This document shows, piece by piece, positions 8,145 through 17,671 of a DNA stretch of 64,000 nt. Below the pieces are notes generated by a model, which ran no database searches, was not told the origin of the DNA, and worked only from the letters and a program-made list of their open reading frames with translations. The DNA comes from Cribrihabitans_A neustonicus. Lineage in GTDB: Bacteria > Pseudomonadota > Alphaproteobacteria > Rhodobacterales > Rhodobacteraceae. The DNA lies in contig NZ_JBMERQ010000001.1 of the NCBI RefSeq assembly GCF_048820895.1, positions 248,001 through 312,000 of the forward strand, given 5' to 3'. Within the stretch, counting starts at the first letter, position 1, and the number at the start of each line of letters is the position of its first letter. Position numbers and translations under genes: made by a program.

Positions 8145-9527
8145 ATGATTTACCCGATTGTTCTGGCAAGCGGCGGTGCCGGGGAAACTGCCACGCAGGC
8201 CGAAGGCCTGCCAGCTCATTTCGCCGCCGGACCGGGGATCGAGAGCCGCTTTCAGGCGCATTTGAGTGCACTTGCCGCGACCCGCTGCGCAGCGCCTGTC
8301 GTGATCACCGGCACCGGCTGCCGCCTTGCCGCTGCCGCACAGGCCGCCGCTGTTCAAGGCGCTGCGGCCGCCGGGCCCGAGCTTTTGCTGGAGCCTGGGG
8401 CCAGCAAGCCCGCCGCGGCGGCGGCGGTGGCCGCGCTGCGCTTCCAGGACCGTCCCGAAGCGCTGCTGCTGTTCACGCCGGCCAGTCATCTGTTCGGCGA
8501 TGCCGGGGCGCTGGACAAACTGCTTCTGGAGGCGGTTCCGGCCGCAGCGCAGGGGCGCATCGTGGCATTTGGTGCGGCGCCGGGCAGCGCGGCGCTGGGG
8601 TTTGGGGTACTTGACTGCCGCAGTGCGCGGCCTGGCCGCAGCCCGCAGCCCGCGGTTCTGCTGCCTTCTGGCTGCAAGCTGACCGAAGCCGGGCCCGGCG
8701 CGCTGCACAACACCGGAATCTATCTGCTACGGGCGGGCACCTTGCTGGCGGTGCTGAAGCGCTGCGCACCGCGCATCCTCCAGGCGGCCAAGGCTGCGCT
8801 GGCCGGCGCACGGCGCTCCTGTGGCGCCTTGCAGCTCGGCACCGCGGGCTGGCAGCGGGCGCGCCCGTCCAGTTTCGAAGATGCCATCGCCAGCCGCGCG
8901 GGCTCACTGGTGGCGCTTGCCAGCGGGCCAGCGGCGGATGTCTTCGCGCATTGGGAGGCCGATCGCTGCGCCCCGTCTTTTGCGGCTCCTGCCGCGCCGG
9001 CAGCGGCCGAGTGCACCGTGGCGACGCTAGCATCTGCGCCATGGCCCGGCGCCGGTACCCCCGGCAACGCCGACGCTCCTCCGCCGCTGTCTCTTGCCGC
9101 GGCGGGCGGGCAGCAGGTCACCGGCGGAACCGGCCGTTATCCGGCGCCCGAATTGCAGCTGTCCGGCCCGGGAGACTGGGAGCGTGCGGTCCGGGTGAAG
9201 CGGCTGGAGCTGCTGCCGGGAGAGCGTGCGCATGTGCCCGCGGGCACGGGGCCCGGCCACCTGGCGGTGCTGCAGGGCTGCGCTCTCCTTTCCGGCCGCG
9301 GCCGCAGCCGTCTGCTCTGGGAGGATCAAAGCGCGGTTGTGCCGGCAGGCGGTCTGGAGATCGAAAATCCCGCCGGGGCACCGCTGCACGCTGTGCTGGT
9401 GGAAGTCGGCCCGGACCGCACGCCTGGGCTGGCGCCTGCAGAAGTCCGTCCGGACCCGGCAGCGGCGATCATTTCACTGCGTTTCCGGGGCGGCGAAGAA
9501 AAGGCAGCCCGCCCGCGCCCCTGCTGA
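8145..9527 (+). CDS. Degenerate mannose-1-phosphate guanylyltransferase-like protein
   Basis: 460 residues, the usual length of a fused nucleotidyltransferase/cupin GMP-PMI enzyme. Landmarks are aligned by eye: MIYPIVLASGGAG at the normal start MIxPVILCGGSGTRLWP; LLLEPGASKPAAAAAVAAL at the usual EPxGRNTAPA; EALLLFTPASHLFGD at LxxPSDH; LHNTGIYLLRA at WNSGMFLFRA; and a C-terminal cupin-like segment (about 350-430). The GTRLWPLSR pyrophosphorylase motif is replaced by GETATQAE, and the EKP lysine segment is missing. The frame is open throughout and GGAGG precedes the ATG. It is probably a pseudoenzyme or a rapidly decaying paralogue. The extreme Ala/Gly/Pro content fits relaxed constraint. Confidence 0.68.
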   Translation: MIYPIVLASGGAGETATQAEGLPAHFAAGPGIESRFQAHLSALAATRCAAPVVITGTGCRLAAAAQAAAVQGAAAAGPELLLEPGASKPAAAAAVAALRFQDRPEALLLFTPASHLFGDAGALDKLLLEAVPAAAQGRIVAFGAAPGSAALGFGVLDCRSARPGRSPQPAVLLPSGCKLTEAGPGALHNTGIYLLRAGTLLAVLKRCAPRILQAAKAALAGARRSCGALQLGTAGWQRARPSSFEDAIASRAGSLVALASGPAADVFAHWEADRCAPSFAAPAAPAAAECTVATLASAPWPGAGTPGNADAPPPLSLAAAGGQQVTGGTGRYPAPELQLSGPGDWERAVRVKRLELLPGERAHVPAGTGPGHLAVLQGCALLSGRGRSRLLWEDQSAVVPAGGLEIENPAGAPLHAVLVEVGPDRTPGLAPAEVRPDPAAAIISLRFRGGEEKAARPRPC

Positions 9528-9787
9528 AACCGGGCCGGAAGCCCGGCCGATCCTGGGGTTCGCGGTGCGGCCGGAACTGCCAGGGCCGCCAGGCGCGGGG
9601 CGGGCCGCAGGCCGCGGCCATGCTGCGCCAGGTTTGCCCAGTCCGGCGCTGCAGCGCGTTATTCCGGCACGGCCGCGCCATCGCAATCAACCGGTGCTGA
9701 AACTCCTGCGATATCAAGCGGTACGGAAATCAGAACGGGGAACCGGCCGGGTGCCGGGGCCGGGCGCATCATGCTGCAGCCGGCTCT

Positions 9788-9835
9788 GCGTCAGAGCAGC
9801 GCCGCATCAGAGCAGCTCCGCGTCAGAACAGCCCC
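9788..9835. repeat. Three tandem 16-bp repeats at the end of a regulator gene
   Basis: Units at 9788-9803, 9804-9819 and 9820-9835 share the pattern GCRTCAGARCAGCNCC. The stop codon of the minus-strand response regulator lies in the third unit, so two copies of its last codons plus stop have been added downstream. Confidence 0.8.
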
Positions 9836-10437
9836 GCCTCCTTCGCGGTCAGCGCCGCCTGGGTGCGGTTCTTCGCCTCCAGCTTGCGGCAGAGCGTGCG
9901 CACATGCAGCTTGATGGTCACCTCCTGCAGCTCCAGCTCGCGTGCGATCTCCTTGTTCGACAAGCCGCGGCACAGCCCGTTCAGCACTTCCAGTTCCCGC
10001 GGGCTGAGCCGTTCCGCAAGGGGATGCGCCGGGGCCGCGGCCTCCTCCCGCATCAGGTTCACCGGCACGTAGATTTCGCCCGCGCTCATGAAGCGCACCG
10101 CGTTCAATAGCGACTGGGCGCCCATCGTCTTGGGCAGGAAGCCGACCGCGCCGCTGTCCAGCGCCTCCTGGGCGGTGCGGGTGGGGGCGCTGCCGGAGAG
10201 GATCGCAACCCCCTTGCCGCCATTGGCCTGGAGCGCCTTCCCGAGCCCGTCGAGCCCCATCATCCCCGGCATGTTGTAGTCCAGCAGCACCAGGTCGAAC
10301 GGTCCTTCGTCATCGATCTGCGACAATGCTCCGGCCAGGTCCACCGCCAGGCTCACTTCGGCGCCGCCTTCGGACTTCAGGTAGGCGGAGATGGTTTCCC
10401 GGACCATGTCGTGGTCGTCTGCCAGCAAAATGCGCAT
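9823..10437 (-). CDS. NarL/FixJ-type response regulator
   Basis: 204 residues. Receiver domain 1-120: acidic pocket Asp7-Asp8, phospho-acceptor Asp53 in LVLLDYNMPG, and Lys103 in GFLPKT. A LuxR-type helix-turn-helix follows at about 140-204 (LSPRELEVLNGLCRGLSNKEIA and VTIKLHVRTLCRKLEAKNRTQA). It is divergently oriented from a small exported protein and a hybrid histidine kinase (11276-13819), which is the most likely phosphodonor through its Hpt domain. The last codons lie inside a 16-bp tandem repeat. Confidence 0.93.
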   Translation of the reverse strand: MRILLADDHDMVRETISAYLKSEGGAEVSLAVDLAGALSQIDDEGPFDLVLLDYNMPGMMGLDGLGKALQANGGKGVAILSGSAPTRTAQEALDSGAVGFLPKTMGAQSLLNAVRFMSAGEIYVPVNLMREEAAAPAHPLAERLSPRELEVLNGLCRGLSNKEIARELELQEVTIKLHVRTLCRKLEAKNRTQAALTAKEAGLF

Positions 10438-10773
10438 GAATTCTCGGACCTGTTGTGGCTGTACCGGGCCAAAGTGTCACGGAAAGGTTGCCAAACGGTC
10501 AATTTGAAGGGGAGCCCGGCGCGGGCAGCCGGTAAGCCCGTGTTAGGAAGCTTGCGCTATGATCAGCGGCGTCCGGTCCGGCCTATACGGAAGGTCAGGA
10601 CGCTATACGCCGTAACCTGTGCCCTGCCGCTGACCTTGTGGCAGGCTGCACGCAGCAGGACTGTAAGACGAAGACCCAGGCCCGAAGACCGCCTTGCGGG
10701 GACCGAACCGCAAAGGCCACATCAGGAGCAATACAGCCGTGTGCACACGGCTGCCTCAGAAAAGGACATCCAC
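10438..10773. promoter_or_regulatory. Divergent promoter region of a two-component locus
   Basis: 336 bases separate the minus-strand response regulator from the plus-strand exported protein/kinase pair. It must hold both promoters, and autoregulation by the response regulator would act here. I see no gene, and I could not assign -10/-35 boxes with confidence. Confidence 0.5.
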
Positions 10774-11262
10774 ATGAAAGCTTGGATCACCCGGTTTGCG
10801 GCCGCCGCCGCGTTCGCCTTCACCGCCCTGACAACCGCCGCCGCTGCCGGCGGGGCCCCGGTGCTCACCCTGCGGCTCGAGGGCAGCGCCGCCGCGCAGC
10901 AGCTGAGCCTCGATGACCTGCGGGCGATGGATACCGTCACCTTCGAAACCGAAACGATCTGGACCACCGGCCCGCAGCGCTTCACCGGCGTGCCGCTGGC
11001 CGATCTGGCAGCGCGCCTCGATGCCCAGGGCCGCACGGTGCTGGCCCAGGCGGTGAACGACTATGCGGTGGAAATCCCGCTGCCGGCCCCCGGCGAGGCG
11101 GGCCCCGTCGTTGCTTTCGAGCGCAACGGCGCGGAAATGCCGCTGCGCGGCAAGGGGCCGCTCTGGGTGGTCTATAATTATGACAGCGATCCCGCCTTCC
11201 GCACGGAGGAGGTCTATTCCCGCAGCATCTGGCAGCTCGACCGCATCGAGCTGCGCAACTAA
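10774..11262 (+). CDS. Small exported molybdopterin-oxidoreductase-domain-like protein
   Basis: 162 residues with a signal peptide (KAWITRFAAAAAFAFTAL through TAAAAGG). The rest (LSLDDLRAMDTVTFETETIW, RFTGVPLADLAARLDA, YAVEIPLPAPG, PLWVVYNYD) resembles the small periplasmic versions of the sulfite-oxidase-type molybdopterin domain, but at about 140 mature residues it is too short to hold the cofactor in the usual way, and I see no conserved Cys ligand. AAGGA precedes the ATG. It ends 13 bases before the hybrid kinase gene, so it is probably co-transcribed and may be a periplasmic sensing partner for it (inference). Confidence 0.72.
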   Translation: MKAWITRFAAAAAFAFTALTTAAAAGGAPVLTLRLEGSAAAQQLSLDDLRAMDTVTFETETIWTTGPQRFTGVPLADLAARLDAQGRTVLAQAVNDYAVEIPLPAPGEAGPVVAFERNGAEMPLRGKGPLWVVYNYDSDPAFRTEEVYSRSIWQLDRIELRN

Positions 11263-11275
11263 GGCCGTCCCGGCG

Positions 11276-13819
11276 ATGCGCAAAACCGCCCTCCGCTTCC
11301 CCGAATTGCCGGGCTGGGTTCTGGTCCTGGCACTCGCGGCAGCGGTGGGGCTGGTGGCGCAATCACTGCGCCTCGGCTACCAGGTGGTGCATCGGCTCGA
11401 CAACCTTTCGACCGCGGCGACGGACAACATGCAATGGAGCCTGTCGCAGGCCGAGGTGGAGCATCTGAAACTGGTGCAGGCGGCTGAAGCGGCAGAGGAA
11501 CTTCCGGCTCTGGCGCATCTCAGGCGCCAGTTCGACCTCTACTACAGCCGCATCGCCACCTTCCGCGACAGTCCGCTGTTCGCCGATCTGCGCGGCACCG
11601 GGCCGGGCGCTGCGCTTCTGGACCGGCTGCAAGGGCGGCTTGACGCGATGACCGGCTGGATCGACGGCCCCGATGCAGCGCTGCTGGCTGCGGTGCCGCA
11701 GATCCGGGGGGTGCTGGAAGAGAACAGCGGCGACGTGCGCGAACTGGCGCTCTTGGGTGTGGTGCTGCAAAGCGACATGCAGCTCAGCAAGCGCCTGGAA
11801 CTGATGGCACTGCTGTCGCGGCTGGGCTGGGTGGTGCTGGCGCTGGTGCTGGCGCTGGCGCTCACGGCTCTGACACTGGGCGGCCTTTACCGCGCGGGCC
11901 GGCGGCTGGCGGCGGCGCGCACCCGCACCGCCAAACGGATGGAGGCAATGGTGGCCTCTTCGCTCGATGCGGTACTGCTGGCCGGCGCCGACGGCCGCAT
12001 CCGCGAGTTCAACGGGGCGGCCGAGGCTATCTTCGGCTATACCAGCGCCGAGGCCAAGGGCCGGGCACTGGCTGATCTGATCGTGCCCGACCACCTGCGC
12101 GACGCACACCTGGAGGGGCTGCGCCGCTTCGCCCGCAGCGGCAAGTCCCGGGTGGCGGGCAAGGGGCGGATCCGCCTGGAAGCGCGGCGCAAGTCGGGCG
12201 AGGTGTTTCCGGTGGAAATGTCGCTCGCCATCAGCCGCTCGGAGCGCGACACCGTCTTCATCAGCTTCCTGCGCGACATCTCCGACCGCATCGCTGCCGA
12301 GGAAGAACTTCGCCGCGCCCGCGACGACGCGCTGGCGGGGGAGCGGGCAAAGGCAAATCTGCTTACCGTAATGAGCCACGAAATGCGCACTCCGCTGACT
12401 GGCGTGCTGGGCGCGATCGACCTGCTGGAGGCCACCGGCCCCAGCGCGGACCAGCAGCGCTACCTGCAGGCCATGCGGGTCTCGGGCGAGCTTCTGCTGC
12501 ACCATGTGAACGACGTTCTGGAGCTCTCCCGGCTGGAGGCGGGCCGGGATGCGGAGACGCCGCGCGTTTTTGACCTGGCCGCTTTGGTCAGTGATCTGGT
12601 GGAAAGCCAGCAGGCCACAGCGAAGATCAACGGCAATACGCTCTCGCTGCATTGCAGCCTCGGGGGCACTCCTTATGTCTCCGGGCAGCCGCGGGCGGTG
12701 CAGCAGGCGCTTTTGAACCTGATTGGCAATGCGCTGAAATTCACCCGCGAGGGTGCGGTCAGCGTCGATGTGGAGCGGCTCCCGGGGTCCGATATGGTGG
12801 AACTGCATGTCGCAGACACCGGCAAAGGCATTCCGGCGGCCGATCTCGAGCGTATTTTCGAGGATTTCACCATGCTGGATGCGAGCTACCGCCGCGGCAG
12901 CGAGGGCACCGGTCTGGGACTCGCCATCACCCGCCGCCTGGTGCAAGCGATGGGCGGTGAAATCCGCTGCGAAAGCGAGGTCGGCGAGGGCAGCCTGTTC
13001 ACCATCACCCTGCCGATACCCGCCGCCGATGCCGATCTGGCCGCCCCGCAGGAGGAGGAGACCAGCGCGGCGGAGCAGGGGGCGGGCCCCCGGCGTCTGC
13101 TGATCGCGGAGGACAACGACATCAATCGCGAACTGCTCGCGCAGATGCTGAGCGGGCAGGGACACACCGTGACCGCGGTGCCCGGCGGCGCCGAAGCGGT
13201 GGAGGCGGCTTCCAAGGAAGCCTTCGATCTGATCATAACGGACATCAGCATGCCCGGTGTCGACGGCATCGAGGCGCTGCGCCGCATCCGCACCAGGAAC
13301 CTGGCGGAGGGCATCGAGGTTGTCGCGCTCACTGCCCACGCCGCCGCCGAGGATCACGCCCGCATCCTGGAGGCGGGCTTTGCCGAGGTGCTGACGAAGC
13401 CGGTGAGCCCTGCCGCCCTGGCCGATCTGGTGGCCCGCCGCGCCCGCAAGAGTTCCGCCGCCCCGCCGCCCGCTCCGGCTGCCGCGGCGGCAAAGCAGGA
13501 GGCCGAAGCGCAGCAGTCCGATATCCACCAGTTCTTCGACGCGCTGGGCCGCGACCGCGCCCGCGGGTTCCTGATCGATTTCTGCGAGGATGTGCGCCGC
13601 CTCAGCGGAGGCTTGCAGGAGGCGGACCGGCTCAGCGACGGCCAGCGCAAGGAGGCGCACCGGCTGGCGGGTTCGGCAGCGGTCCTGGGGCTCACGGGGC
13701 TGCGGGCCGCAATGCTGGACATCGAAACTGCCGAGGAAGGCAGCACGCCGCCGCAGGACGTGCTGGCACAGTCCTGGCGCGAAGCGGAGCAGGTGCTCGC
13801 CCCGCACCTGCGCGGCTGA
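11276..13819 (+). CDS. Hybrid sensor histidine kinase (PAS-HisKA-HATPase-REC-Hpt)
   Basis: 847 residues. Transmembrane helix at about 13-30, a periplasmic helical sensor region, second helix at about 183-205, a PAS domain (about 225-340), HisKA with phospho-His368 in MSHEMRTP, an ATPase domain with N (LIGNALKF), G1 (ADTGKGIP) and G2 (GTGLGLAI) boxes, a receiver with Asp656 (IITDISMPG) and a C-terminal Hpt domain with His795 (EAHRLAGS). This is a complete ArcB/BarA-style phosphorelay. The NarL-type regulator at 9823-10437 is the obvious final acceptor. The ATG at 11276 is chosen because it is the first start after the upstream gene; no strong Shine-Dalgarno is seen, consistent with translational coupling. 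Confidence 0.93.
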   Translation: MRKTALRFPELPGWVLVLALAAAVGLVAQSLRLGYQVVHRLDNLSTAATDNMQWSLSQAEVEHLKLVQAAEAAEELPALAHLRRQFDLYYSRIATFRDSPLFADLRGTGPGAALLDRLQGRLDAMTGWIDGPDAALLAAVPQIRGVLEENSGDVRELALLGVVLQSDMQLSKRLELMALLSRLGWVVLALVLALALTALTLGGLYRAGRRLAAARTRTAKRMEAMVASSLDAVLLAGADGRIREFNGAAEAIFGYTSAEAKGRALADLIVPDHLRDAHLEGLRRFARSGKSRVAGKGRIRLEARRKSGEVFPVEMSLAISRSERDTVFISFLRDISDRIAAEEELRRARDDALAGERAKANLLTVMSHEMRTPLTGVLGAIDLLEATGPSADQQRYLQAMRVSGELLLHHVNDVLELSRLEAGRDAETPRVFDLAALVSDLVESQQATAKINGNTLSLHCSLGGTPYVSGQPRAVQQALLNLIGNALKFTREGAVSVDVERLPGSDMVELHVADTGKGIPAADLERIFEDFTMLDASYRRGSEGTGLGLAITRRLVQAMGGEIRCESEVGEGSLFTITLPIPAADADLAAPQEEETSAAEQGAGPRRLLIAEDNDINRELLAQMLSGQGHTVTAVPGGAEAVEAASKEAFDLIITDISMPGVDGIEALRRIRTRNLAEGIEVVALTAHAAAEDHARILEAGFAEVLTKPVSPAALADLVARRARKSSAAPPPAPAAAAAKQEAEAQQSDIHQFFDALGRDRARGFLIDFCEDVRRLSGGLQEADRLSDGQRKEAHRLAGSAAVLGLTGLRAAMLDIETAEEGSTPPQDVLAQSWREAEQVLAPHLRG

Positions 13820-14306
13820 CATGCGGCGCCATCCAGGGCATCAGCGGGGCGCTGTCTGGGATTGCATTTGGACCGCATGACCCGGCATATCGTGCTGACC
13901 GTGCTGACCGTGGTGCCGTTGTGCCGTTGTGCCCTGAAGGGCGGAGCAGCCACGCAAACCAGTGCAACATCCGCGCAGTGCCACCCCGCGTAACGCAAGC
14001 TTCATGTTCGCATCAAGATTGCGGGGCGTGAGACCGTCATGGCGCATGGCAATTGATCTGTCTCAACAGGAGCCGCCGGCGTTCCTGCACCCTGCGGGGG
14101 TGACATCTGGCCTGGCGCTAAGATCGCGCGCCGCGCCGGCAGAGAAGTCTTTCAGCCCTGCCGCCTTATTCCCCGCCGTTATGACTGCAGCGCTAATTCA
14201 GCAGCATGGTGCCACTTCCTGCCCATCTGCCCCCGCCCATCGGCCTCCCGGCCATGCCAGAAGATCAGCGTGGAAATCTGACAAGGGCCGGGGGCGTTTC
14301 CAGGCC
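13820..14306. other. Convergent intergenic region, no gene recognised
   Basis: 487 bases between convergent genes. It has short tandem duplications (GTGCTGACC twice, then GTGCCGTT-like units) around 13891-13931. Open frames here are extensions of antisense shadows of the RTX gene. I see no clear terminator hairpin. Confidence 0.45.
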
Positions 14307-17156
14307 TCACACCGAGAAGAGGAAGTCGTCTGCAGCGGAAAGCTGGCTGACGGTCACCCCGATAAGAGTGGTCGTCCCGCCCGCGTAGGAAAAGACGGTG
14401 CTGCCGCCGATCTCGGAGGCGTTGTCCAATGCCTCTTGAGCGGTGGCATAGACGCCCCCAAAAACCAGCGCGTCTTCGGCTCCGCCGGCGGAGAAGTCAA
14501 AGATGAGGTCATCGCCGGGGCCCAGGACAAAAAGGTCGTTGCCGGCACCGCCGCAAAGCTCGTCGTCGCCGCCGCCGCCATCCAGCACATCGTCGCCGCC
14601 AGCCGCGTCCGTCAGGTCGGTGGAATCGCCATAGAGCTTGTCGTTGCCATCGCCGCCCCACAGCGTGTCATTGCCGGCAGTGACACCGGCGCCAAGATCG
14701 GAGGCATCGCCGACCAGCGTGTCGTTTCCCGACGCGCCCCGCAGCCTGTCATTGCCGGCGGTGGCGGAAGTATCAAAGCCCGTCACGGTGATTTCGCCAC
14801 GGGCATCACCAAAGATCAGGTCATGGCCGCCCTGGCCCAGCAGCAGATCGTCACCGCAGAGGATGCTGGCAGTGGAGCCCGCGGCGATGTTGCCGCCTGC
14901 ATCCCCGGCCAGGATATCGCCGCCTTGACCGCCAAGCAGGGTATCGCTGCCGCAGACGGCGACGCTGCCGCCGGAGTCCCCCGGGATGCTCTCGCCGCTT
15001 ATCACGTCGCCCCCCGCGTCGCCATACAGCTCATCCATGCCGGAGCCGCCACTCATCAGGTCATCGCCGAGGGTAACGCTGGAAAAGTCGCTGAAGGACA
15101 GCACGTCGTTCTGGGCGTCCCCGAACAGGCTGTCATTGCCGTGACCGCCGTGGATTTCGTCGGAGCCTACGAACATGGGCGCGTCGCTCTGCAAGGAGCG
15201 CACGTCATTGCCGGCATCGCCGGCAATCACATCATGGCCATTGCCGCCGCCCAGCAGGTCATCGCCGCTGTTGGCCCCTGCGTCCAAGTTCTCATCAACG
15301 AAATCCGCGGCCGCGTCACCGAATATGCTGTCGTTGCCGAACCCGCCCCAGATGGTGTCGGCGCCGGTGACCAGGAACGATAGGTCTGCGAAGTCGGTCC
15401 TCGCATCGCCGCCGGCATCCCCGGCAAGGAAATCATCACCGCCGCCGCCTTCGATCGAGTCGTCTCCGCCGAAGCCGCCAAAGGTGCCGCTCAGCAGATC
15501 GGTTCCGGCGTCGCCGAAGATACTGTCGTCACCGCTGCCGCCCCGCAAGGTGTCGTGTCCGGCGCTGGCACTGTCGAACCCCCTGAAGACGCCGCCGGCA
15601 TCGCCGAAGATCCAGTCGTTGCCGCCACCGCCCTCGATCAGGTCGTCTCCTCCCGCCTGTTCCGGGGGGAATGCGTTATCGCCCCTGGCCCGGATATCGC
15701 CGCCGGCGTCCCCAAACAGGTGGTCGTTGCCGGTCCCGCCAAAGATCGTGTCATTGCCGCCCCTCGCATCGCCAAAGTCGGGGTCGGGTCCCTCCTCCTG
15801 CTCCCTGATGTCCCCGATGGCGTCGCCATAGATCCAGTCGTTGCCCGAATGGCCGTTCAGAAGGTCATCACCGCCGACGATTTCGACTGGAAAGTCGAAC
15901 CCTGCACCCAGCACATGGAAGCTGCCGCCGATGTCGCCGGTCAGGGTATCATGGCCGCTGCCGCCCAGCAGCGTGTCGTCGCCTGCCTCGGCCGTGGCAT
16001 CGCCGTCACCGTTGAAATCGCCGCCGGCATCGCCAAATAGCTGGTCGTCGCCGAACCCGCCGTGCAGCCGGTCATCCCCGGTGGCAAAGATCACAGAGGA
16101 CACCCCGAAGGCGTTCAGATCGTTCCCGGCATCACCGAACAGGCTGTCGTTGCCCGACCCGCCCTCGATCCTGTCGCTGCCCGCGCGCAGGATTCCGTCC
16201 GTGCTGCGCTGCGAGATGTCCATACCGGCGTCGCCGGCAATCAGGTCATCGCCATCGCCTCCGGTCAGGGTATCGTCACCGCCGAACGCAAAGGCATCGC
16301 CCACCTCGGACGTTTGCAGGTGCTGGTAGGCGTCGCCGAAGATGCTGTCATTGCCGGAGCGGCCCAGGATCCGGTCATCGCCGCCCCTGACCTGGTCGTC
16401 CGAGGAGCCCCCGGCGGCCAGCCCCGCAGTCATACCGCCTCCGGCATCTCCGGCCAGAAGGTCGTTCCCGCGCCCGCCGTCGATCCTGTCATCGCCGCCT
16501 TCGGCCCCCAGGAAACCGCCTTCGAGATCGCCGCCGGAGTCCCCGAAAATCTGATCGTGGCCGTTGCCGCCGAGCAGCGTGTCGTCACCGCCGCCGATCC
16601 CGTCTTCGCCGCTAATCCGCAGGCCCGCATCGCCGTGGAGCGTATCGTTGCCTTCGCCGCCCACCAGCAGATCGTCGCCCCCCGTCAGGCCATGGCCTTC
16701 CAGGTTTCCGGCGGCATCGCCCGACAGCACGTCATTGCCCGATTGGCCGAAAAGCGAGTCATTGCCGGCCAGGAGGGATGCGCCGGGACCGGCGATGATA
16801 TCGCCGCCCGCGTCGCCTGCGAGCGTGTCGTTGCCATACCCCCCGGCCAGGTAATCAGCCCCTGCAGTGACCGCCCCGCCCGGACCGGTCTCCGCAACGA
16901 TGTCTGCGCCGGCATCGCCAGCCAGCAGATCGTTGCCGCTGCCGCCGGTGAGGGTGTCGGCGCCCGCCACGACGCTGCCGTCCCCGGCGGTGCGGATGCT
17001 CTGGACGGTGTCCCCGAACAGATCGTCGTCGCCGCCGCGGCCACGGATGTCGTCGTCATTCAAAACGATATCCGGTATCGCAGGGGACGGCGCGATGTCA
17101 TTCGCGCTGTCGCCGAAAAGCGTATCGTTGTTCGGGGTGCCGGGGATAAGTGCCAT
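14307..17156 (-). CDS. Large RTX-like calcium-binding repeat protein, probably type I secreted
   Basis: 949 residues, almost all repeats. Around 26 units of 30-40 residues each hold a hemolysin-type core (patterns such as GGDDTLxGGxGNDxLFGDAGGD) followed by a variable stretch of about 8-16 residues. GGxGxD nonapeptides bind Ca2+ in a parallel beta-roll. There is no signal peptide. The last 90 residues drop the repeats (DLIFDFSAGGAEDALVFGG to SAADDFLFSV), like a C-terminal type I secretion signal. No ABC/membrane-fusion secretion genes are adjacent. AAGGAG lies 8-9 bases before the ATG. The high-GC repeats create long antisense open frames that should not be annotated. Role (adhesin, surface layer or bacteriocin-like) unknown. 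Confidence 0.88.
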   Translation of the reverse strand: MALIPGTPNNDTLFGDSANDIAPSPAIPDIVLNDDDIRGRGGDDDLFGDTVQSIRTAGDGSVVAGADTLTGGSGNDLLAGDAGADIVAETGPGGAVTAGADYLAGGYGNDTLAGDAGGDIIAGPGASLLAGNDSLFGQSGNDVLSGDAAGNLEGHGLTGGDDLLVGGEGNDTLHGDAGLRISGEDGIGGGDDTLLGGNGHDQIFGDSGGDLEGGFLGAEGGDDRIDGGRGNDLLAGDAGGGMTAGLAAGGSSDDQVRGGDDRILGRSGNDSIFGDAYQHLQTSEVGDAFAFGGDDTLTGGDGDDLIAGDAGMDISQRSTDGILRAGSDRIEGGSGNDSLFGDAGNDLNAFGVSSVIFATGDDRLHGGFGDDQLFGDAGGDFNGDGDATAEAGDDTLLGGSGHDTLTGDIGGSFHVLGAGFDFPVEIVGGDDLLNGHSGNDWIYGDAIGDIREQEEGPDPDFGDARGGNDTIFGGTGNDHLFGDAGGDIRARGDNAFPPEQAGGDDLIEGGGGNDWIFGDAGGVFRGFDSASAGHDTLRGGSGDDSIFGDAGTDLLSGTFGGFGGDDSIEGGGGDDFLAGDAGGDARTDFADLSFLVTGADTIWGGFGNDSIFGDAAADFVDENLDAGANSGDDLLGGGNGHDVIAGDAGNDVRSLQSDAPMFVGSDEIHGGHGNDSLFGDAQNDVLSFSDFSSVTLGDDLMSGGSGMDELYGDAGGDVISGESIPGDSGGSVAVCGSDTLLGGQGGDILAGDAGGNIAAGSTASILCGDDLLLGQGGHDLIFGDARGEITVTGFDTSATAGNDRLRGASGNDTLVGDASDLGAGVTAGNDTLWGGDGNDKLYGDSTDLTDAAGGDDVLDGGGGDDELCGGAGNDLFVLGPGDDLIFDFSAGGAEDALVFGGVYATAQEALDNASEIGGSTVFSYAGGTTTLIGVTVSQLSAADDFLFSV

Positions 17157-17671
17157 TTCTGCATCTCCTTGTTCAGCTGTTCTGGCCCCGGCCCCGCCTG
17201 CCTGGAGGGGAGCGGTCCGGCATTACGCCGCAGCGGCGGGCACTGGCGTGCCGGATGCAGGATTGCTGCCGCCGGGAAACCAGCTCTGCCGCAGCACGGT
17301 GTTTGCAGTCATTGGAGAGTTGTACCGCCGGGTCCCGGTTTCAAAGCGCGGGCCTCTGGGAATCCGGCCTGGCGCGTATCCAGGCCGGTTCAGTGCAATC
17401 CACGCGTCAGCACCATGCAACATCCACAACTTTAACCGCACACCAGAAATACCCGCCAAACCGGATTTCAGCAAGTTGCGTGGCCGTAGTCATTTGGAGC
17501 TACGAACTTCGGAAATTACATTGCCGCCTCGAGTTGCATCCCCGCATTCAGGGAAGCCGGCTTGCCAATGATCTGCTCTTCGCTGGACCGGCTCGTCCAC
17601 ATAGTCTGTCTTCCCATCCGGAGAACAGGCTAGCGTCAAATTGCGGATTTTTCAGGAGAGAGGGGCAAGAG
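17157..17671. other. Intergenic region upstream of the RTX gene
   Basis: 515 bases, lower in GC than the flanking genes around 17400-17660. It should contain the promoter of the RTX gene at its left edge. I see no coding sequence with a plausible start, no RNA gene and no insertion sequence. Confidence 0.45.

Noticed and set aside
11363..13822. 819-codon minus-strand open frame opposite the hybrid kinase
   Set aside because: Antisense shadow; the kinase on the plus strand has all expected motifs.
14307..17156. CRISPR-like regular repeats
   Set aside because: The periodicity is coding (RTX units of 90-120 bases, divergent repeats); no conserved short repeat with unique spacers and no cas genes.
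13962..17435. Two long plus-strand frames across the RTX gene
   Set aside because: Repeat-driven antisense frames; Val/Ala/Ile-rich periodic translation mirrors the RTX codons, with no start signals.
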